A stretch of 64,000 bases of DNA from Deinococcus sp. JMULE3 (GCF_013337115.1 NZ_SGWE01000004.1:496001-560000), one strand, 5' to 3'. Shown: positions 39,248 to 50,349, numbered from the stretch's first letter. The notes: generated by a model from the letters alone, not told the origin. Program-made: numbers and translations.

Positions 39248-39629
39248 GAGGTTGCGTCGCGCTCCCCTGCTGACCCTGCTGCTGACCCTGGGCATCTCGA
39301 CCGCCGAGGCGCGCGTGCGCCTGGGGGAACCCCTGCCGCAGCATCCGTGGACGGCGGCGGCGCAGGAGGTCGTGGTGGTGTACAGCCACGACTGCGGGGA
39401 CCTGGGCGACCTGTGGTCGGCGGTGCTGGCGGCGGGCCTGCCGGTGCGGGCCGTGAACGCCGAGGGGTTCCCCTCCCCCGCCCCGGCGGGCGTGCAGGCC
39501 TGGACGGGCGAGGCGGCAACCCTCTTCGCGCGGCAGCTGCGGGTGGGGGCGTACCCCACGGTCCTGCTGGTGCAGGACGGCCGGATCATGAACGCCTGGG
39601 AGGGCACCTTCAGCGGCAAGCTGGAATAG
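39246..39629 (+). CDS. Secreted thioredoxin-fold protein with a single cysteine
   Basis: 127 residues. Signal peptide about 1-22 (TLLLTLGISTAEA). The fold is suggested by VVVVYSHDCGDLGDLW in the active-site position and GAYPTVLLVQDGRIMNAWEG, which holds the cis-Pro and following strands. Only one Cys exists, so it lacks a CxxC pair and cannot be an ordinary disulfide reductase; it might form mixed disulfides or act structurally. It lies 46 bp before ccdA, in a cytochrome c maturation region, which suggests a function there. The start codon and Shine-Dalgarno come from repeat copy D. Confidence 0.75.
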   Translation: MRLRRAPLLTLLLTLGISTAEARVRLGEPLPQHPWTAAAQEVVVVYSHDCGDLGDLWSAVLAAGLPVRAVNAEGFPSPAPAGVQAWTGEAATLFARQLRVGAYPTVLLVQDGRIMNAWEGTFSGKLE

Positions 39630-39675
39630 GGCGGCGGGACAGGCGGCCTGAGCGTGGGCCGCTAGACTGCCGGGC

Positions 39676-40349
<674 letters not shown>

Positions 40350-40353
<4 letters not shown>

Positions 40354-41021
40354 CGGACAGGGCTGCGAATGATCCGGGCGCGGCGTTCGCGGTGCAGCTG
40401 CGGGACGTGTGGCTGCGGCTGGGACGCGAGGTGATCCTGCGTGGCGTGACGCTGGACGTCCCGGCCGGGCAGGGCGTGACGCTGCTGGGCGAGAACGGGG
40501 CCGGGAAGACCACGCTGCTGCGCCTGCTGAGCGCCGGGCTGAGGCCCACGCGCGGCGAGGGGCGGGTGCTGGGCTACGACCTGCGCGACAGCCGCGGCGT
40601 GCGGGACGCGATTCACCTGATGCCGGTGGACGGCGGCCTGTACCCGGACCTGACGACGGCGGAGAATCTGGAGTTCGCGCTGCGGATGCATGCGCGGGCA
40701 GGGGACGTGCCGGGCACGCTGCGCCGCGTGGGGCTGGAGGGCGCGGCCACCCGCCGGGCGCGTTTTCTGTCGGCGGGGATGCGCAAGCGGCTGGCACTGG
40801 CCCGCGCGCACCTGCTGGCCCGCCCGGTGACGCTGGTGGACGAACCCTTCGCGAACCTGGACGACGCGGGGCGGGCGCTGGTGCAGGAACTGCTGCTGGA
40901 ATTGCGCGGGCAGGGCTGCTCGCTGCTGATCGCCGCGCATGAGCCCGCGCTGGCGCAGGTGGTCGCGCCGCGCACCATGCGCCTCGCGGGCGGCCTGCTG
41001 CACGAGGAGGTGCCCGCGTGA
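40350..41021 (+). CDS. ccmA: Haem exporter ATP-binding protein CcmA
   Basis: 223 residues: Walker A GENGAGKTT, signature FLSAGMRKRLALARA, Walker B VTLVDEPFANLD. CcmA with CcmB and CcmC releases haem-loaded CcmE. GTG 40350 overlaps the ccdA stop; the stop in turn overlaps ccmB (GTGA). The signature LSAGMRKR is the usual CcmA form. Confidence 0.95.
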
Positions 41022-41734
41022 AGGGCGCGCTGAGGCAGGCGCTGACGGTCGCCGCGAAGGACCTGCGCGTGGCGGGCCGCACGCGCGACACCTTGCTGGC
41101 CACGGCGTTCTTCGCGGGGATCGTGCTGCTGGTGCTGGGCTTCGCCCTGAGCGGCGGCGTGGTGTCCCGCGACGCCCGCCTGAGCGCGCCGCTGGCCGCC
41201 GGGGCGATCTGGACGGCGCTGGCCCTCGCGGCGGCGGTGGGCGCCCAGCGGGCCTTCGCGCAGGAGCAGGAAGCAGGCGCGCTGGAGCAGCTGCTGGCGT
41301 ACCCCGGGCCGCACGGCGCGCTGTACCTGGGCAAGCTGCTGGGCGTGCTGCCGCCCCTGCTGCTGGTCGCGGCGGCGACCGTCCCGACGGGTCTGGTGCT
41401 GTTCGGTGCGTCCGAGGCGGTCACGGCGGCGGGCCGCGCCCTGCCGTGGGCGGCGCTGGCCCTGACGACCGCGCTGGGCGTGCTGGGCTTCGCGGCCGCC
41501 ACGACCTTTTACGGCAGCATCACCGTGAACCTCCGCGCGCGTGAGGCGCTGCTGCCCGCCCTGGCCTTCCCCATCCTGGTCCCGGCGGTCCTGGCGACCG
41601 TGCAGGCCACCCGCCTGCTCCTGGAGGGTGGCTGGAGTCCCGAGGTCAGCACCTGGCTGACGTTCCTGACGGCGTTCGACCTGGGCACGATCATCCTGGC
41701 GACCCTGCTGTTTCCGGCCGCGGTCGAGGGCTGA
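41018..41734 (+). CDS. ccmB: Haem exporter permease CcmB
   Basis: 238 residues with about six membrane segments. The family N-terminus (AAKDLRVAGRTRDTLLATAFF) and RAFAQEQEAGALEQLLAYPG, the conserved cytoplasmic loop after helix 2, are clear. It forms the membrane part of the CcmAB ATPase. GTG 41018 overlaps the ccmA stop. A hairpin follows 20 bp after the stop, ending this first half of the ccm system. Confidence 0.93.
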   Translation: MKGALRQALTVAAKDLRVAGRTRDTLLATAFFAGIVLLVLGFALSGGVVSRDARLSAPLAAGAIWTALALAAAVGAQRAFAQEQEAGALEQLLAYPGPHGALYLGKLLGVLPPLLLVAAATVPTGLVLFGASEAVTAAGRALPWAALALTTALGVLGFAAATTFYGSITVNLRAREALLPALAFPILVPAVLATVQATRLLLEGGWSPEVSTWLTFLTAFDLGTIILATLLFPAAVEG

Positions 41735-41754
41735 CCTCCCCTGTGACTGCAAGA

Positions 41755-41793
41755 CAGGAGAGGCCCCGGCGGAACATTCCCCGAGGCCTCCTG
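41755..41793. terminator. Hairpin between ccmB and the convergent lipoprotein gene
   Basis: CAGGAG-A-GGCC (41755-41765) pairs with GGCCTCCTG (41785-41793). Followed by a short T-containing stretch on the plus strand (GCGTTTCTC). Confidence 0.65.
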
Positions 41794-41803
41794 ACTGCGT
41801 TTC

Positions 41804-42505
41804 TCAGGGGGTGGTGAGCAGCGCGGCCTGTCCGTCGTGGTCGCCGGTGGTCTCCTGCGGGGTGTCGAGGCGGTTGCCGAGGTCCACGTTCGCGGCGCGG
41901 CGGTACATCCCGGTGGCGGTCAGGCGCGTGGCGAGGTCCTCGCGGGTCGCCTTGAAGCTGTTGTAGGTGTGGCCGGGTGTGGGGAGCCAGCGCATGTCCT
42001 CCAGGCTGAACGCGGCGCTGAACAGGTAGCCGCCCTGGATGGGGGCGGGTCCGAACACGCGGCCGTGGTGGTTGCTGACGTACCAGGGGCCGTCACTGAA
42101 CGCGAGGCCTTTGCCGCTGGGGGGCAGCTGCGCGTACAGGCGCTCGCCGAGCTGGCCGCTGTAGCCGTCGCTGTGCATGTTCTTCGGGCCGTACCCGGCG
42201 GCGGTCATGGCGGCGTTCAGGCGGGCGGTGGCGGCTTCGGGGGTCGCGGAGGTCCGGTCGAGGATCAGGACGTTGATGGGTTCGCGCAGGGTGCGGTCAC
42301 CGACCCGCTCGCCCAGCCAGGTGGCGGGTTCCAGCGTCTTGGTGATCATCCAGCGGCCGACCGGTCCCAGGTCGGGCAGGGTGGCGACGTCGGCGGGGCC
42401 GGGGCGGTACGTGGTGGGGTCGGGCAGGGGGCCGGTCTGGGCGGGGGCGCAGGCGGGCAGCAGGGCGCTGAGCGCGAGGAGCGCGGCGGGCATGATTCGG
42501 GTCAT
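41804..42505 (-). CDS. Putative lipoprotein, LssY_C-like
   Basis: 233 residues. The N-terminus MPAALLALSALLPAC is a lipoprotein signal with lipobox LLPAC. The following PVGRWMITKTLEPATWLGER, EPINVLILDRTSATPEAATA and GLAFSDGPWYVSNHHGRVFG recall the LssY C-terminal domain, though I am not certain. TATCCT lies ten bases before the ATG. It stands alone on the minus strand between the two ccm gene blocks and separates ccmB from ccmC; a link with cytochrome maturation is not shown by its sequence. Confidence 0.65.
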   Translation of the reverse strand: MTRIMPAALLALSALLPACAPAQTGPLPDPTTYRPGPADVATLPDLGPVGRWMITKTLEPATWLGERVGDRTLREPINVLILDRTSATPEAATARLNAAMTAAGYGPKNMHSDGYSGQLGERLYAQLPPSGKGLAFSDGPWYVSNHHGRVFGPAPIQGGYLFSAAFSLEDMRWLPTPGHTYNSFKATREDLATRLTATGMYRRAANVDLGNRLDTPQETTGDHDGQAALLTTP

Positions 42506-42646
42506 GGGTGCGTGCAGGATAGCGTGGCGGGGACACTCGCACTTGCCGGTTTGGGGCGTGGGGCGCGATGCTGCGGGCCGGAAATGACCGCTGCGCGGCG
42601 GGCCTCACGGTTCCCCGCCCGGCGTTGACGGCACAATAGGAGCGAT

Positions 42647-43354
42647 ATGAAAAGAGACGTCACGACGACCGTGCTGGGCGCGGCCAGCCTCCTGGGTCTG
42701 GCGGTGGTGCTGGGCCTGAGCCTGACCTCTCCGCTGGATCTGAACATGGGGTCGCTGGTGCGGCTGATGTTCGTGCATGTGCCCGAGGCGTGGCTGAGTT
42801 ACCTCGCGTACGGCGGCACGGGCCTGTTCGGGCTGCTGTACCTGATCCAGCGCCGCCGTCACTGGGACCGGCTGGCGATGGCCAGCGGCGAGATCGGGCT
42901 GCTGTTCACGCTGGCGACCATCGTCGGCGGGATGCTGTGGGCCAAACCCACCTGGGGCACGTACTGGGTGTGGGACGCCCGGCTGACGACCACGGCGCTG
43001 AGTCTGGTGGTGTACGGCGGGTACCTGTTGATCCGGTCGCTGATCGACGACCCCGAGCGCCGCGCGCGGGTGTCGGCGGTGGTGGGGATCGTGGGGACGC
43101 TGTACGTGCCCGTGAACTACATGGCGGTGGAGTGGTGGCGCGGCGTGCACCAGACGCAGACGCTGAAGCTGCTGGGTGGCGTGCGCTGGGACGCCGCGCC
43201 GGTGTACCTGCCGACGCTGCTGCTGAGCGTGGCGTCGTTCACGCTGCTGTACTTCTTCCTGCTGCGCCTGCGCGGCATCCTGGCGGCCCGTGAGGAGGCG
43301 CGTGAGGAACGCGAACTGACCGGCGTGAGCGGTCTGGAGGTGGCCCGTGGATAA
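42647..43354 (+). CDS. ccmC: Haem exporter protein CcmC
   Basis: 235 residues with six membrane segments and the haem-handling WWD-type segment TWGTYWVWDARLT. Conserved His residues lie in FVHVPEAWLSY and VEWWRGVHQT. CcmC loads haem onto CcmE. AGGAG lies before the ATG; the mRNA probably begins close by. The stop overlaps the start of ccmD. It opens the second, larger ccm block, ccmCDEFGHI. Confidence 0.96.
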   Translation: MKRDVTTTVLGAASLLGLAVVLGLSLTSPLDLNMGSLVRLMFVHVPEAWLSYLAYGGTGLFGLLYLIQRRRHWDRLAMASGEIGLLFTLATIVGGMLWAKPTWGTYWVWDARLTTTALSLVVYGGYLLIRSLIDDPERRARVSAVVGIVGTLYVPVNYMAVEWWRGVHQTQTLKLLGGVRWDAAPVYLPTLLLSVASFTLLYFFLLRLRGILAAREEAREERELTGVSGLEVARG

Positions 43355-43478
43355 GTACTTCTGGTACGTGCTGTTCTCTTACCTGGCGACGTTCAGCGTC
43401 CTGATCGGTTATCTGGCGTGGATATGGGTGCGGCTGCGGGCCGTGCGTGGCGAGGACGCCAGCGAGGCCCCCCGTTGA
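43347..43478 (+). CDS. ccmD: Haem exporter protein CcmD
   Basis: 43 residues, too short for most gene finders. MDKYFWYVLFSYLATFSVLIGYLAW forms one membrane helix followed by a basic, then acidic tail, as in CcmD, which helps release holo-CcmE from CcmABC. GTG 43347 overlaps the ccmC stop by eight bases and its own stop touches ccmE. Confidence 0.85.
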   Translation: MDKYFWYVLFSYLATFSVLIGYLAWIWVRLRAVRGEDASEAPR

Positions 43479-43480
43479 GC

Positions 43481-43957
43481 GTGCCCGGTCCTGAATCGCC
43501 CGCGCCCCTGACGCCGCTGCCACAGGCGCGGCGCCGTAAGCGCAGCCCGCTGCCGGTCGTGCTGGGCGTGGCGGCGCTGGTGGGCCTGACGGCGACCATC
43601 GCGTTCGGGAACCTGAACAAGTCGCTGGAGTACTTCGTGACGCCCAGCGAGTACGCGCAGCAGCAGGCGCAGCTGCAGGGCCGCCCGGTGCGGATCGGGG
43701 GGCTGGTGAAGGCCGTGCAGTACGAGCCTCAGACGCTGGACCTGCGCTTCACGGTCACGGACGGCAGCGTCAGCTACCCGGTGCAGTACCGGGGCGCGGT
43801 GACGGACCTGTTCAAGGAGGACCAGGGGGTCGTGGTGCGCGGCGAGTTCCAGGGGGACACGTTCCACGCGACGGATCTGGTCGTCAAGCACAGCGAGGAG
43901 TACAACGTCCCGAAGACGCAGGCCGAGCTGAAGGACATGATCAAGTCGGCCGATTGA
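43481..43957 (+). CDS. ccmE: Haem chaperone CcmE
   Basis: About 158 residues. A basic tail and one membrane anchor ([21 protein letters not shown]) precede an OB-fold domain; the covalent haem His is in [11 protein letters not shown] (HxxxY). The start may be GTG 43481 or TTG 43475; the latter has GAGG at better spacing and a 4-base overlap with ccmD. It carries haem from CcmC to CcmF in the periplasm. Confidence 0.92.
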   Translation: MPGPESPAPLTPLPQARRRKRSPLPVVLGVAALVGLTATIAFGNLNKSLEYFVTPSEYAQQQAQLQGRPVRIGGLVKAVQYEPQTLDLRFTVTDGSVSYPVQYRGAVTDLFKEDQGVVVRGEFQGDTFHATDLVVKHSEEYNVPKTQAELKDMIKSAD

Positions 43958-44000
43958 GGCCGTGGGTGGACCGCGCCCGCGCGGCGCGGTGGGAGTGAAT

Positions 44001-45974
44001 GTGCTGAACCTGATCTCATGGACGTCCAGTGCGTCCGGCGCGCTGGGGCAGCTGAGCCTGCTGGGCGCGCTGCTGTTCAGCGTGGCGGGCCTGCTGCTGG
44101 CGCTGCTGGGCGGGGCGCGGCGTGATCCGCGCGTCACGGAGGCCGCGCGCCGGGCCACCTGGGCGGTGTTCGCGCTCGTCAGCCTGAGTACGCTGGTGCT
44201 GCTCGCGGCGCTGCTGCGGGACGATTTCACGGTGCGCTTCGTCGCGGAGCATTCCATGCGGGCCTCGCCGACCTGGGTGAAGGTCACGGGCCTGTGGGGC
44301 GCGCTGGAGGGCAGCATCCTGTTGTGGGCGTGGCTGCTGGCCGGGTACGCGTTCATCCTGAGTGTCACGCTGCGCCGCGACGCGCTGCGGCCCTGGGCGC
44401 TGGCGGCGATGTTCGCCAGTCTGGTGTTCTTCGTAGGCGTGTGCGCGACGGTCGCCTCGCCGTTCACGCCGGTGGCGACGCTGGTCGCGGACGGGCGCGG
44501 CCCGAACCCGGCGCTGCAGAACCACTGGATGATGGCGGTGCACCCGGTCCTGCTGTACCTGGGCTTCGTGGGTCTGAGCGTACCGTTCGCGTACGCGGTG
44601 GCGGCGCTGGTGACGGGTCGCCTGTCGGACCACTGGGTGGTCGTGACGCGCCGCTGGACGCTGGTCGCCTGGGCACTGCTGACGGCGGCGATCGTGGCCG
44701 GCGGCTGGTGGAGTTACGAGACGCTCGGCTGGGGCGGCTACTGGGCGTGGGACCCGGTGGAGAACGCGAGTTTCATCCCGTGGCTACTGACGACGGCGTT
44801 CCTGCATTCCATCCAGATTCAGGAACGCCGTGGCCTGATGCGGTCGTGGAACGTGTGGCTGATCGTGCTGGCGTACGCGAGCACCGTGCTGGGCACGTTC
44901 CTGAACCGCAGCGGCATCGTGCAGAGCGTGCATGCCTTCGCGGGCGGCCCGGTCGGGCCGGTGTTCCTGGGCTTCCTGGCGTTCCTGCTGCTGGCCGGGA
45001 CGCTGCTGGCCGCGTGGCGCGCGCCGCACCTGCGGGACGACAACGACCCGCCCGCCGCGCTGAGCCGCGAGGGCGCGTTCCTGGCGGGGAACTGGCTGTT
45101 CGTGGTGTTCGCGGTGATGGTGCTGGTGGGGACGCTGTTCCCGACCATCGTGGAGGCCGTGCAGGGCCGCCGGGACGCCAGCGTGGGCCCGGCGTTCTAC
45201 AACGCGTTCGCCATTCCGCTGGGCCTGGGTCTGCTGCTGCTGATGGGCGTGGGGCCGCTGCTGCCCTGGCGGCGCGCGGACGGCCAGGGCCTGTGGCGGG
45301 CGCTGCGGCCCCTGCTGATCGCGGGGGCAGGCGCGGCGCTGCTGGCGCTGGCGCTGGGCGTGCGCCACCCCGGCGTGCTGGCGACGGTGGCCCTGAGCGC
45401 GTACAACCTGCTGGGCCTGGGGCTTTTGACGGCCCGCGCGGCCCGGCAGGCAGGCGGGCTGGGCCGCACCCTGCGCGCGCAGCCGCGCCGCTACGGGGCG
45501 TACCTGTCCCACGCGGGCCTGATCGTGCTGGCGCTGGGGCTGGCGTTCAGCGGCACGTACCGCCGCGACGCGCAGGTCACGCTGAACATGAACCAGCGTG
45601 TTCACCTGCTGAACGAGGACCTGACCCTGACCGCCCTGGAGAACGTCACCCGGCCCGACGGGCGGTCCATCGTGGCGCGCGTGCTGATCGACGGGCGGCC
45701 CTTCAGCGCCCGCCTGAACACGTACACGCAGGGCGGCGACACGCCCTTCCCCTCCCCGGCCGTGCGCTACGGCCTGACCGGCGACACGTACCTCGTGATG
45801 ACCGGCGTGGACCCGAAGGGCCAGTGGGCCAGCGTGCGCCTGATCGAATCGCCGCTGGTGTCGTGGATCTGGTGGGGCACGCTCCTCGTGTGCGTGGGGG
45901 CCGCGTTCACGCTCGTCACGCCGCGCCGCGCTGCCCAGGCCGCCCCGGCGCGACTGGCACCCGCCACCGACTGA
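44001..45974 (+). CDS. ccmF: Cytochrome c haem lyase CcmF
   Basis: 657 residues with about 15 membrane segments. The WWD domain [19 protein letters not shown] and the preceding [18 protein letters not shown] with conserved His are intact, as is the periplasmic C-terminal part before the last helix. It attaches haem to apocytochrome. GTG 44001 is chosen because GGGAG lies five bases upstream; GTG 43995 or an earlier GTG at 43962 cannot be excluded. It sits 43 bp after ccmE in the same operon. Confidence 0.94.
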   Translation: MLNLISWTSSASGALGQLSLLGALLFSVAGLLLALLGGARRDPRVTEAARRATWAVFALVSLSTLVLLAALLRDDFTVRFVAEHSMRASPTWVKVTGLWGALEGSILLWAWLLAGYAFILSVTLRRDALRPWALAAMFASLVFFVGVCATVASPFTPVATLVADGRGPNPALQNHWMMAVHPVLLYLGFVGLSVPFAYAVAALVTGRLSDHWVVVTRRWTLVAWALLTAAIVAGGWWSYETLGWGGYWAWDPVENASFIPWLLTTAFLHSIQIQERRGLMRSWNVWLIVLAYASTVLGTFLNRSGIVQSVHAFAGGPVGPVFLGFLAFLLLAGTLLAAWRAPHLRDDNDPPAALSREGAFLAGNWLFVVFAVMVLVGTLFPTIVEAVQGRRDASVGPAFYNAFAIPLGLGLLLLMGVGPLLPWRRADGQGLWRALRPLLIAGAGAALLALALGVRHPGVLATVALSAYNLLGLGLLTARAARQAGGLGRTLRAQPRRYGAYLSHAGLIVLALGLAFSGTYRRDAQVTLNMNQRVHLLNEDLTLTALENVTRPDGRSIVARVLIDGRPFSARLNTYTQGGDTPFPSPAVRYGLTGDTYLVMTGVDPKGQWASVRLIESPLVSWIWWGTLLVCVGAAFTLVTPRRAAQAAPARLAPATD

Positions 45975-46014
45975 TCCCCTCCTCCCCTTCCTGCCTGACC
46001 TTCCCGGAGCTGTG

Positions 46015-46605
46015 ATGACCGAATCGACCCCCTCTGCCCCGAAGTCCCCTGCATCCCCAACCCCCGCGCCGCTGTGGCGTCGCCTGCTGCCCCCGGCCAT
46101 CGCGTTCGCGCTGGTGGCGGTCCTGGCGGTCGCGCTGCGCACCCCGGCCAGCAACGACCAGACCGGCGGGCCGCTGGTCGGCAAGCCCGCCCCGGCGTTC
46201 ACGCTGACCAGCCTGGACGACACGCCGCTGTCCCTGGCGAGCCTCAGGGGCCGACCCGTCGTCGTGAACTTCTGGGCGTCGTGGTGCGGTCCGTGCCGCG
46301 AGGAGGCGCCGATGTTCCGCGAGCTGAGCGCCCGCCAGAGCGGCGGGGACGGGCTGGCGGTCGTGGGCATCCTGTTCAACGAGACGAACGAGGGGAACGC
46401 CCGGCAGTTCATTCAGGAGTACGCGCTGGCGTACCCGAACCTGCGCGACCCCGGCATCAACACGGGCCTGGAGTACGGCGTGAGCGGCATTCCCGAGACG
46501 GTCTTCATCGATAAGGACGGCGTGGTGCAGCACATGGACCGCGGCGGCCTGACCCGCGAGCGCCTGAACGTGGGGCTGGAGAAGATCGGCGTGCCCGGCC
46601 TATGA
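46015..46605 (+). CDS. ccmG: Thiol:disulfide oxidoreductase CcmG/TlpA type
   Basis: 196 residues. One membrane anchor (about 26-43) precedes a thioredoxin domain with the active site [15 protein letters not shown] and the cis-Pro loop [12 protein letters not shown]. It reduces apocytochrome cysteines using electrons from CcdA. GGAG is placed five bases before ATG 46015. The stop overlaps the ccmH start (ATGA). Confidence 0.95.
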   Translation: MTESTPSAPKSPASPTPAPLWRRLLPPAIAFALVAVLAVALRTPASNDQTGGPLVGKPAPAFTLTSLDDTPLSLASLRGRPVVVNFWASWCGPCREEAPMFRELSARQSGGDGLAVVGILFNETNEGNARQFIQEYALAYPNLRDPGINTGLEYGVSGIPETVFIDKDGVVQHMDRGGLTRERLNVGLEKIGVPGL

Positions 46606-47084
46606 GGCGCGCGCTGCTGCTCACGGGCGCCCTGCTGGGCGGGGCCGTCACGCTTGCCCAGACGGCGCCCACCCTGACCCCGGCGCAGGAGGCGCGGGCG
46701 CTGGCGATCGAGAAGAACCTGCGCTGCCCGCTGTGCGACACCGGGGAGTCCATCGCGGACTCGCGCAGCACCATCGCCGTGAAGATGCGTGAATCGGTCC
46801 GCGAGCAGGTCGCGCAGGGGCGCGGCGACTCGGACATCTACGTGTATTTCTCGCAGCGGTACGGGAATTTCGTGCTGCTCGACCCGCCCAAGAGTGGCCG
46901 GAACCTGCTGCTGTGGGGCGCGCCCCTGGCGGCCCTGGCGGCCGGAGGTGGGGTGCTGTGGGCGTTCCTGCGCCGCAGCCGCCCGGCGGCGACCCTGCCG
47001 GACGAACCGCTGAACGACGCGGGCGGCTTCGACCCGTACCTCGCGCAGGTGCAGCGCGACACCCGCCGGGGCGGTGACTCGTGA
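46602..47084 (+). CDS. ccmH: Cytochrome c-type biogenesis protein CcmH (CcmL)
   Basis: 160 residues. Signal peptide, then the short three-helix domain with [17 protein letters not shown] (LRCxxC redox pair) and [15 protein letters not shown], followed by one membrane helix. It holds the apocytochrome haem motif for reduction. Overlaps ccmG and the next gene by four bases on each side, so translation is coupled. Confidence 0.94.
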   Translation: MRRALLLTGALLGGAVTLAQTAPTLTPAQEARALAIEKNLRCPLCDTGESIADSRSTIAVKMRESVREQVAQGRGDSDIYVYFSQRYGNFVLLDPPKSGRNLLLWGAPLAALAAGGGVLWAFLRRSRPAATLPDEPLNDAGGFDPYLAQVQRDTRRGGDS

Positions 47085-48133
47085 CCGGCCCGGTGCTGCT
47101 GAACGTGCTGCTGCTGGCGCTCGTGGCGCTCGCGTGCGTGTGGCTGGTGACCGAGCCGCTGCGGGCGCGCACGCCGGACGATCCGGACGCGGCGGAACGC
47201 GCGCGCCTGGGGGCCGAACGGGACCGGCTGTACGCCGAGCTCGCGGCCCTGACCGACGAGTCGCGCCGCCCGGACCTGGAGCGGCGCGCGGCGCTGGCCC
47301 TGCGCGGCCTGGACGCCCTGCCGCCCGCCCCGCAGGGCCGCCCCGGCACCCGGACGCTGGCGCTGGGGCTGCTGGGCGGCGCGGCGCTGCTGACCGTGGT
47401 GGGCGCCGTGACGTTCGTGCCCCGCTGGCAGCTGGCCAGCCTGACCCCCAACGAGGCCGGGAACGTGCAGGCGGTGCTGAAACTGCCGGGCCTGAAGGCG
47501 CAGGCGGAGCGCAGCGGCACGAAGGAAGCGTACCTGGCGTGGGGCAAGGCGGCGTTCGATTCGAACACCTTCGATCAGGCGGTCACGGCGTACGGCAGCG
47601 CCCTGAAACTCGATCCGCGTCAGCCGGAGGCGCTGCGCCGCCTGGGCATCCTGCTCCTGACGCGCGGCGAGCAGACCGGGCAGGCCATCAGCGCCGAGGA
47701 CGCCCAGCGGGCCGCGCTGCTGATCCGCACCGGCGCGCAGCTGGCCCCGCAGGAGCCGGAATCGCAGCTGCTGCTGGGCTTCGCGCTGGCCCGCTTCGGT
47801 GAGGATCAGGCGGCGCTGGCGGCGCTGGAACGCTACCGCACGCTGGACCCGAAGGGCCGCGACGCGGACGACCTGATCACGGCGCTGCGCGCCCGCCTGA
47901 ACACCAGCGACCCGGCCCTGCGCGTGTACGCCGCGAGCTGCGCGTCCTGCCACGGACCGGGCGGGGGCGGCGGGACCGGCCCCAGCCTGCGGGCGTCCAC
48001 CCTGACCCGCGCGGCGCTGGCGCAGGTGATCACGCAGGGCAAGGGCGCCATGCCCGCCTACCCGGACCTGAAAGCGGATGAACTGGACGCGCTGCTGACG
48101 CTGCTCGAAGGCTGGCAGCGGGAGGGCCAGTGA
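47081..48133 (+). CDS. ccmI: CcmI-like TPR protein fused to a cytochrome c domain
   Basis: 350 residues. Two membrane segments (about 3-20 and 88-108) enclose a cytoplasmic coiled-coil, as in CcmI; TPR repeats ([40 protein letters not shown]) follow in the periplasm. The last 80 residues are a small c-type cytochrome: haem site CASCH (about residues 287-291) and axial Met probably in [11 protein letters not shown]. CcmI binds apocytochrome c; having a cytochrome domain on the same chain is unusual. GTG 47081 overlaps ccmH; the stop overlaps the Rieske gene. Confidence 0.88.
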   Translation: MTGPVLLNVLLLALVALACVWLVTEPLRARTPDDPDAAERARLGAERDRLYAELAALTDESRRPDLERRAALALRGLDALPPAPQGRPGTRTLALGLLGGAALLTVVGAVTFVPRWQLASLTPNEAGNVQAVLKLPGLKAQAERSGTKEAYLAWGKAAFDSNTFDQAVTAYGSALKLDPRQPEALRRLGILLLTRGEQTGQAISAEDAQRAALLIRTGAQLAPQEPESQLLLGFALARFGEDQAALAALERYRTLDPKGRDADDLITALRARLNTSDPALRVYAASCASCHGPGGGGGTGPSLRASTLTRAALAQVITQGKGAMPAYPDLKADELDALLTLLEGWQREGQ

Positions 48134-48726
48134 GCGACCCCGCGCCCACCCCCCCACGGGCGCGCCGCGTGACGCGCCGGGCGCTGCTGGAACGCTGGTG
48201 GCTGCTACCGGTCGCCGGAACGGCCGGAACCTTCGGGTACATGGGCTGGTACGCCACCCGCGTCACGTTGGGCAAACGCACGCCCGGCGAGCCCGCCTTC
48301 GAGGCGGCGCCGCCGCAGCGCGTGGCGGCCCTGGCCGACCTGGGCGCCGACTGGGCCGAGGTGACCTTCACGTACGCCGGGCGGCCCTGCACGCTGCTGC
48401 GCCTCCCCGTCGCCACTCGGGGGTCGCTGGCGGTGCCGGGCGGGCATCTGGCGGGCTTCTCGCGGGTGTGCACGCACCTGGGCTGCAACGTGAACCTCGT
48501 GCGGGACGCCGAGGTGCTGGCCTTCGCGTTCAACTACCGCGCGCCCGGCGGGCAGGAGCACCCGCAGCTGGGCTGCCGCTGCCACTACTCGGTGTTCGAC
48601 CCCCTGAAGGCGGGCGAGGCGGTGTTCGGCAAGGCCCTGGCACCCCTGCCCCGCGTGCGGCTGGAGCTGCGCGGCGCGGACGTCTGGGCGACCGGGATCG
48701 AGGCGGCGCCCGAGTACACCGGATAA
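48130..48726 (+). CDS. Rieske [2Fe-2S] protein
   Basis: 198 residues. [13 protein letters not shown] then a hydrophobic segment looks like a Tat-type membrane anchor. The cluster ligands are in CTHLGC and CRCHYSVF, with the two Cys that form the Rieske disulfide present. It resembles the quinol-oxidising Rieske proteins of bc-type complexes, but no cytochrome b gene follows in this window. GTG 48130 overlaps the end of the CcmI-cytochrome gene, so it is co-translated with the ccm operon. Confidence 0.93.
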   Translation: MSDPAPTPPRARRVTRRALLERWWLLPVAGTAGTFGYMGWYATRVTLGKRTPGEPAFEAAPPQRVAALADLGADWAEVTFTYAGRPCTLLRLPVATRGSLAVPGGHLAGFSRVCTHLGCNVNLVRDAEVLAFAFNYRAPGGQEHPQLGCRCHYSVFDPLKAGEAVFGKALAPLPRVRLELRGADVWATGIEAAPEYTG

Positions 48727-48734
48727 TGCCGGGC

Positions 48735-49229
48735 ATGACTGAACTCGTGCCGTTCACGCGGGGGGACCTTCAGGCCGCCGCCGGGGTGGTGGAGGCGACA
48801 GCGCGGCATCAGGAGGCGCTGGGCCGCACCCTCTGGCCACCCGCGAGCGTCACGCCCGAGCGGCTGGCGCGGCACTACCCGGCCCCGACGTGGCACGTCG
48901 CGTGGCGGGGCGGCGCGGCGGTCGGGGCGTTCAGCCTGCTGGAGTCGGACCCGCCCTTCTGGCCGGACGATCCGCCCGGCGAGGCGCTGTACCTGCACAA
49001 GCTGGCCGTTCACCCCGCCTGCCAGGGGCAGGGGCTGGCGCACACGCTGCTGGAGCACGCCGTGCAGGTCACGCGCGCGTCGGGTCGGCCCTGGCTGAAG
49101 CTGGATACGGCGGCCAGTCGCCCCGCCCTGCGCCGCCTATACGAGACGTTCGGATTCGAGCCGGTGGACGAACGGGAGGTCTTCGACTTCCGGGTGGTGC
49201 GCTACCGCCTGCCGGTGAACCGGGCCTGA
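48735..49229 (+). CDS. GNAT acetyltransferase
   Basis: 164 residues. The GNAT acetyl-CoA site LAVHPACQGQGLAHTLLEHA and the final strand-helix RPALRRLYETFGFEPVDERE are clear. GATAAT ends seven bases before ATG 48735, so it has its own leaderless promoter and is not simply the tail of the ccm operon despite a gap of eight bases. The substrate is unknown. A strong hairpin follows. Confidence 0.88.
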   Translation: MTELVPFTRGDLQAAAGVVEATARHQEALGRTLWPPASVTPERLARHYPAPTWHVAWRGGAAVGAFSLLESDPPFWPDDPPGEALYLHKLAVHPACQGQGLAHTLLEHAVQVTRASGRPWLKLDTAASRPALRRLYETFGFEPVDEREVFDFRVVRYRLPVNRA

Positions 49230-49244
49230 CGGGCATAACGGTTT

Positions 49245-49293
49245 GGCGGGTCCGGACCTTCAACTCCCCCCCGGAAGTGGTCCGAACCCCGCC
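49245..49293 (+). terminator. Terminator after the GNAT gene
   Basis: GGCGGG-TCCGGACC pairs with GGTCCGA-ACCCCGCC with small mismatches, 15 bp after the stop. Confidence 0.6.
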
Positions 49294-49437
49294 TGATCAC
49301 AGGGTGCCACCGGGGGCATGATCGGACCATGATCGGCGCGGCGGGCTTACGGTCACTCCTCCCCCACCGGGCAGGTCAGACAGGCGCGGGGCCGCCCAGG
49401 AGTGGTCTCGTGACCATCACGCTAGGATGACAGGGTC

Positions 49438-50349
49438 ATGTCCCTGCCCCAGAACGACCTGCCCCTGATTGTCAGCGCCGGTGAGGCCCTGACCGACCTC
49501 GTGACCGCCGGTGGGAACGCCTGGCACGCCCACCCCGGCGGGGCCGGGTGGAACGTCGCGCGGGCCTGCGCGTCCCTGGGGGTGCCCAGCGCCTTCGCGG
49601 GCGCGGTCGGGGGGGACAACTTCGGGGACGACCTGACCCGCGCCTCGCAGGACGCCGGGCTGGACCTGCGCTTCCTGCAGCGCGTCCCGGCGCCCACCCT
49701 GATGGCCGTCGTGTACTCCGCGAATCCACCCGCGTACCGCTTCCTGGGTGAGAACAGCGCCGACCTGCACTTCGACCCCACCCGCCTCCCGGACGGCTGG
49801 CTGCGCGCGGCCCGCTGGCTGCACGTGGGCGGCATCAGCCTGAGCCGCTGGCCGCTGGCGGACACCCTGCTGGGCCTGATCGAATCGGCCCGCGCGGCCG
49901 GCGTGCGCATCAGTTTCGACCCGAACGCCCGCATCACGCACCGCCACCCGGACTACCCGGCGGTGTTCGAGCAGGTCGCCCGCCGCGCCGACCTGATGAA
50001 GTTCAGTGACGAGGACCTCGCGTTCTTCTTCCCCGGTCAGTCCGAGGACGACGTCATGCGGCGCCTGCGCGGCCTGAACGCGAAGGCCCCGATCGTGATC
50101 ACGCGCGGCGCGCAGGGCGCGAGCCTGTACCACAGCGCGGGCCGCGCCGACCTCCCGGCCGCGCCCGTGCAGGTCGTGGACACCGTCGGTGCCGGGGACG
50201 CCCTGTGCGCCGGGCTGCTCGTCAGCGCCACCGAGAACGCCGGCGCCCTGTGGACCGAGCACCTGCGGGTGGGTCTGGCCGCCGCCGCCGCCGCCTGCGC
50301 GCACGCCGGGGCGTACGCCCCCACCCGCGCGGACCTCGACCTCGACTGA
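49438..50349 (+). CDS. PfkB-family carbohydrate kinase
   Basis: 303 residues. N-terminal signature [24 protein letters not shown] and the C-terminal [14 protein letters not shown] with the catalytic Asp identify the ribokinase/fructokinase family. [20 protein letters not shown] and [10 protein letters not shown] fit fructokinases. ATG 49438 lies nine bases after TAGGAT. Monocistronic, preceded by 209 bp containing the GNAT terminator and followed by repeat copy E. The exact sugar is not determined. Confidence 0.92.
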   Translation: MSLPQNDLPLIVSAGEALTDLVTAGGNAWHAHPGGAGWNVARACASLGVPSAFAGAVGGDNFGDDLTRASQDAGLDLRFLQRVPAPTLMAVVYSANPPAYRFLGENSADLHFDPTRLPDGWLRAARWLHVGGISLSRWPLADTLLGLIESARAAGVRISFDPNARITHRHPDYPAVFEQVARRADLMKFSDEDLAFFFPGQSEDDVMRRLRGLNAKAPIVITRGAQGASLYHSAGRADLPAAPVQVVDTVGAGDALCAGLLVSATENAGALWTEHLRVGLAAAAAACAHAGAYAPTRADLDLD

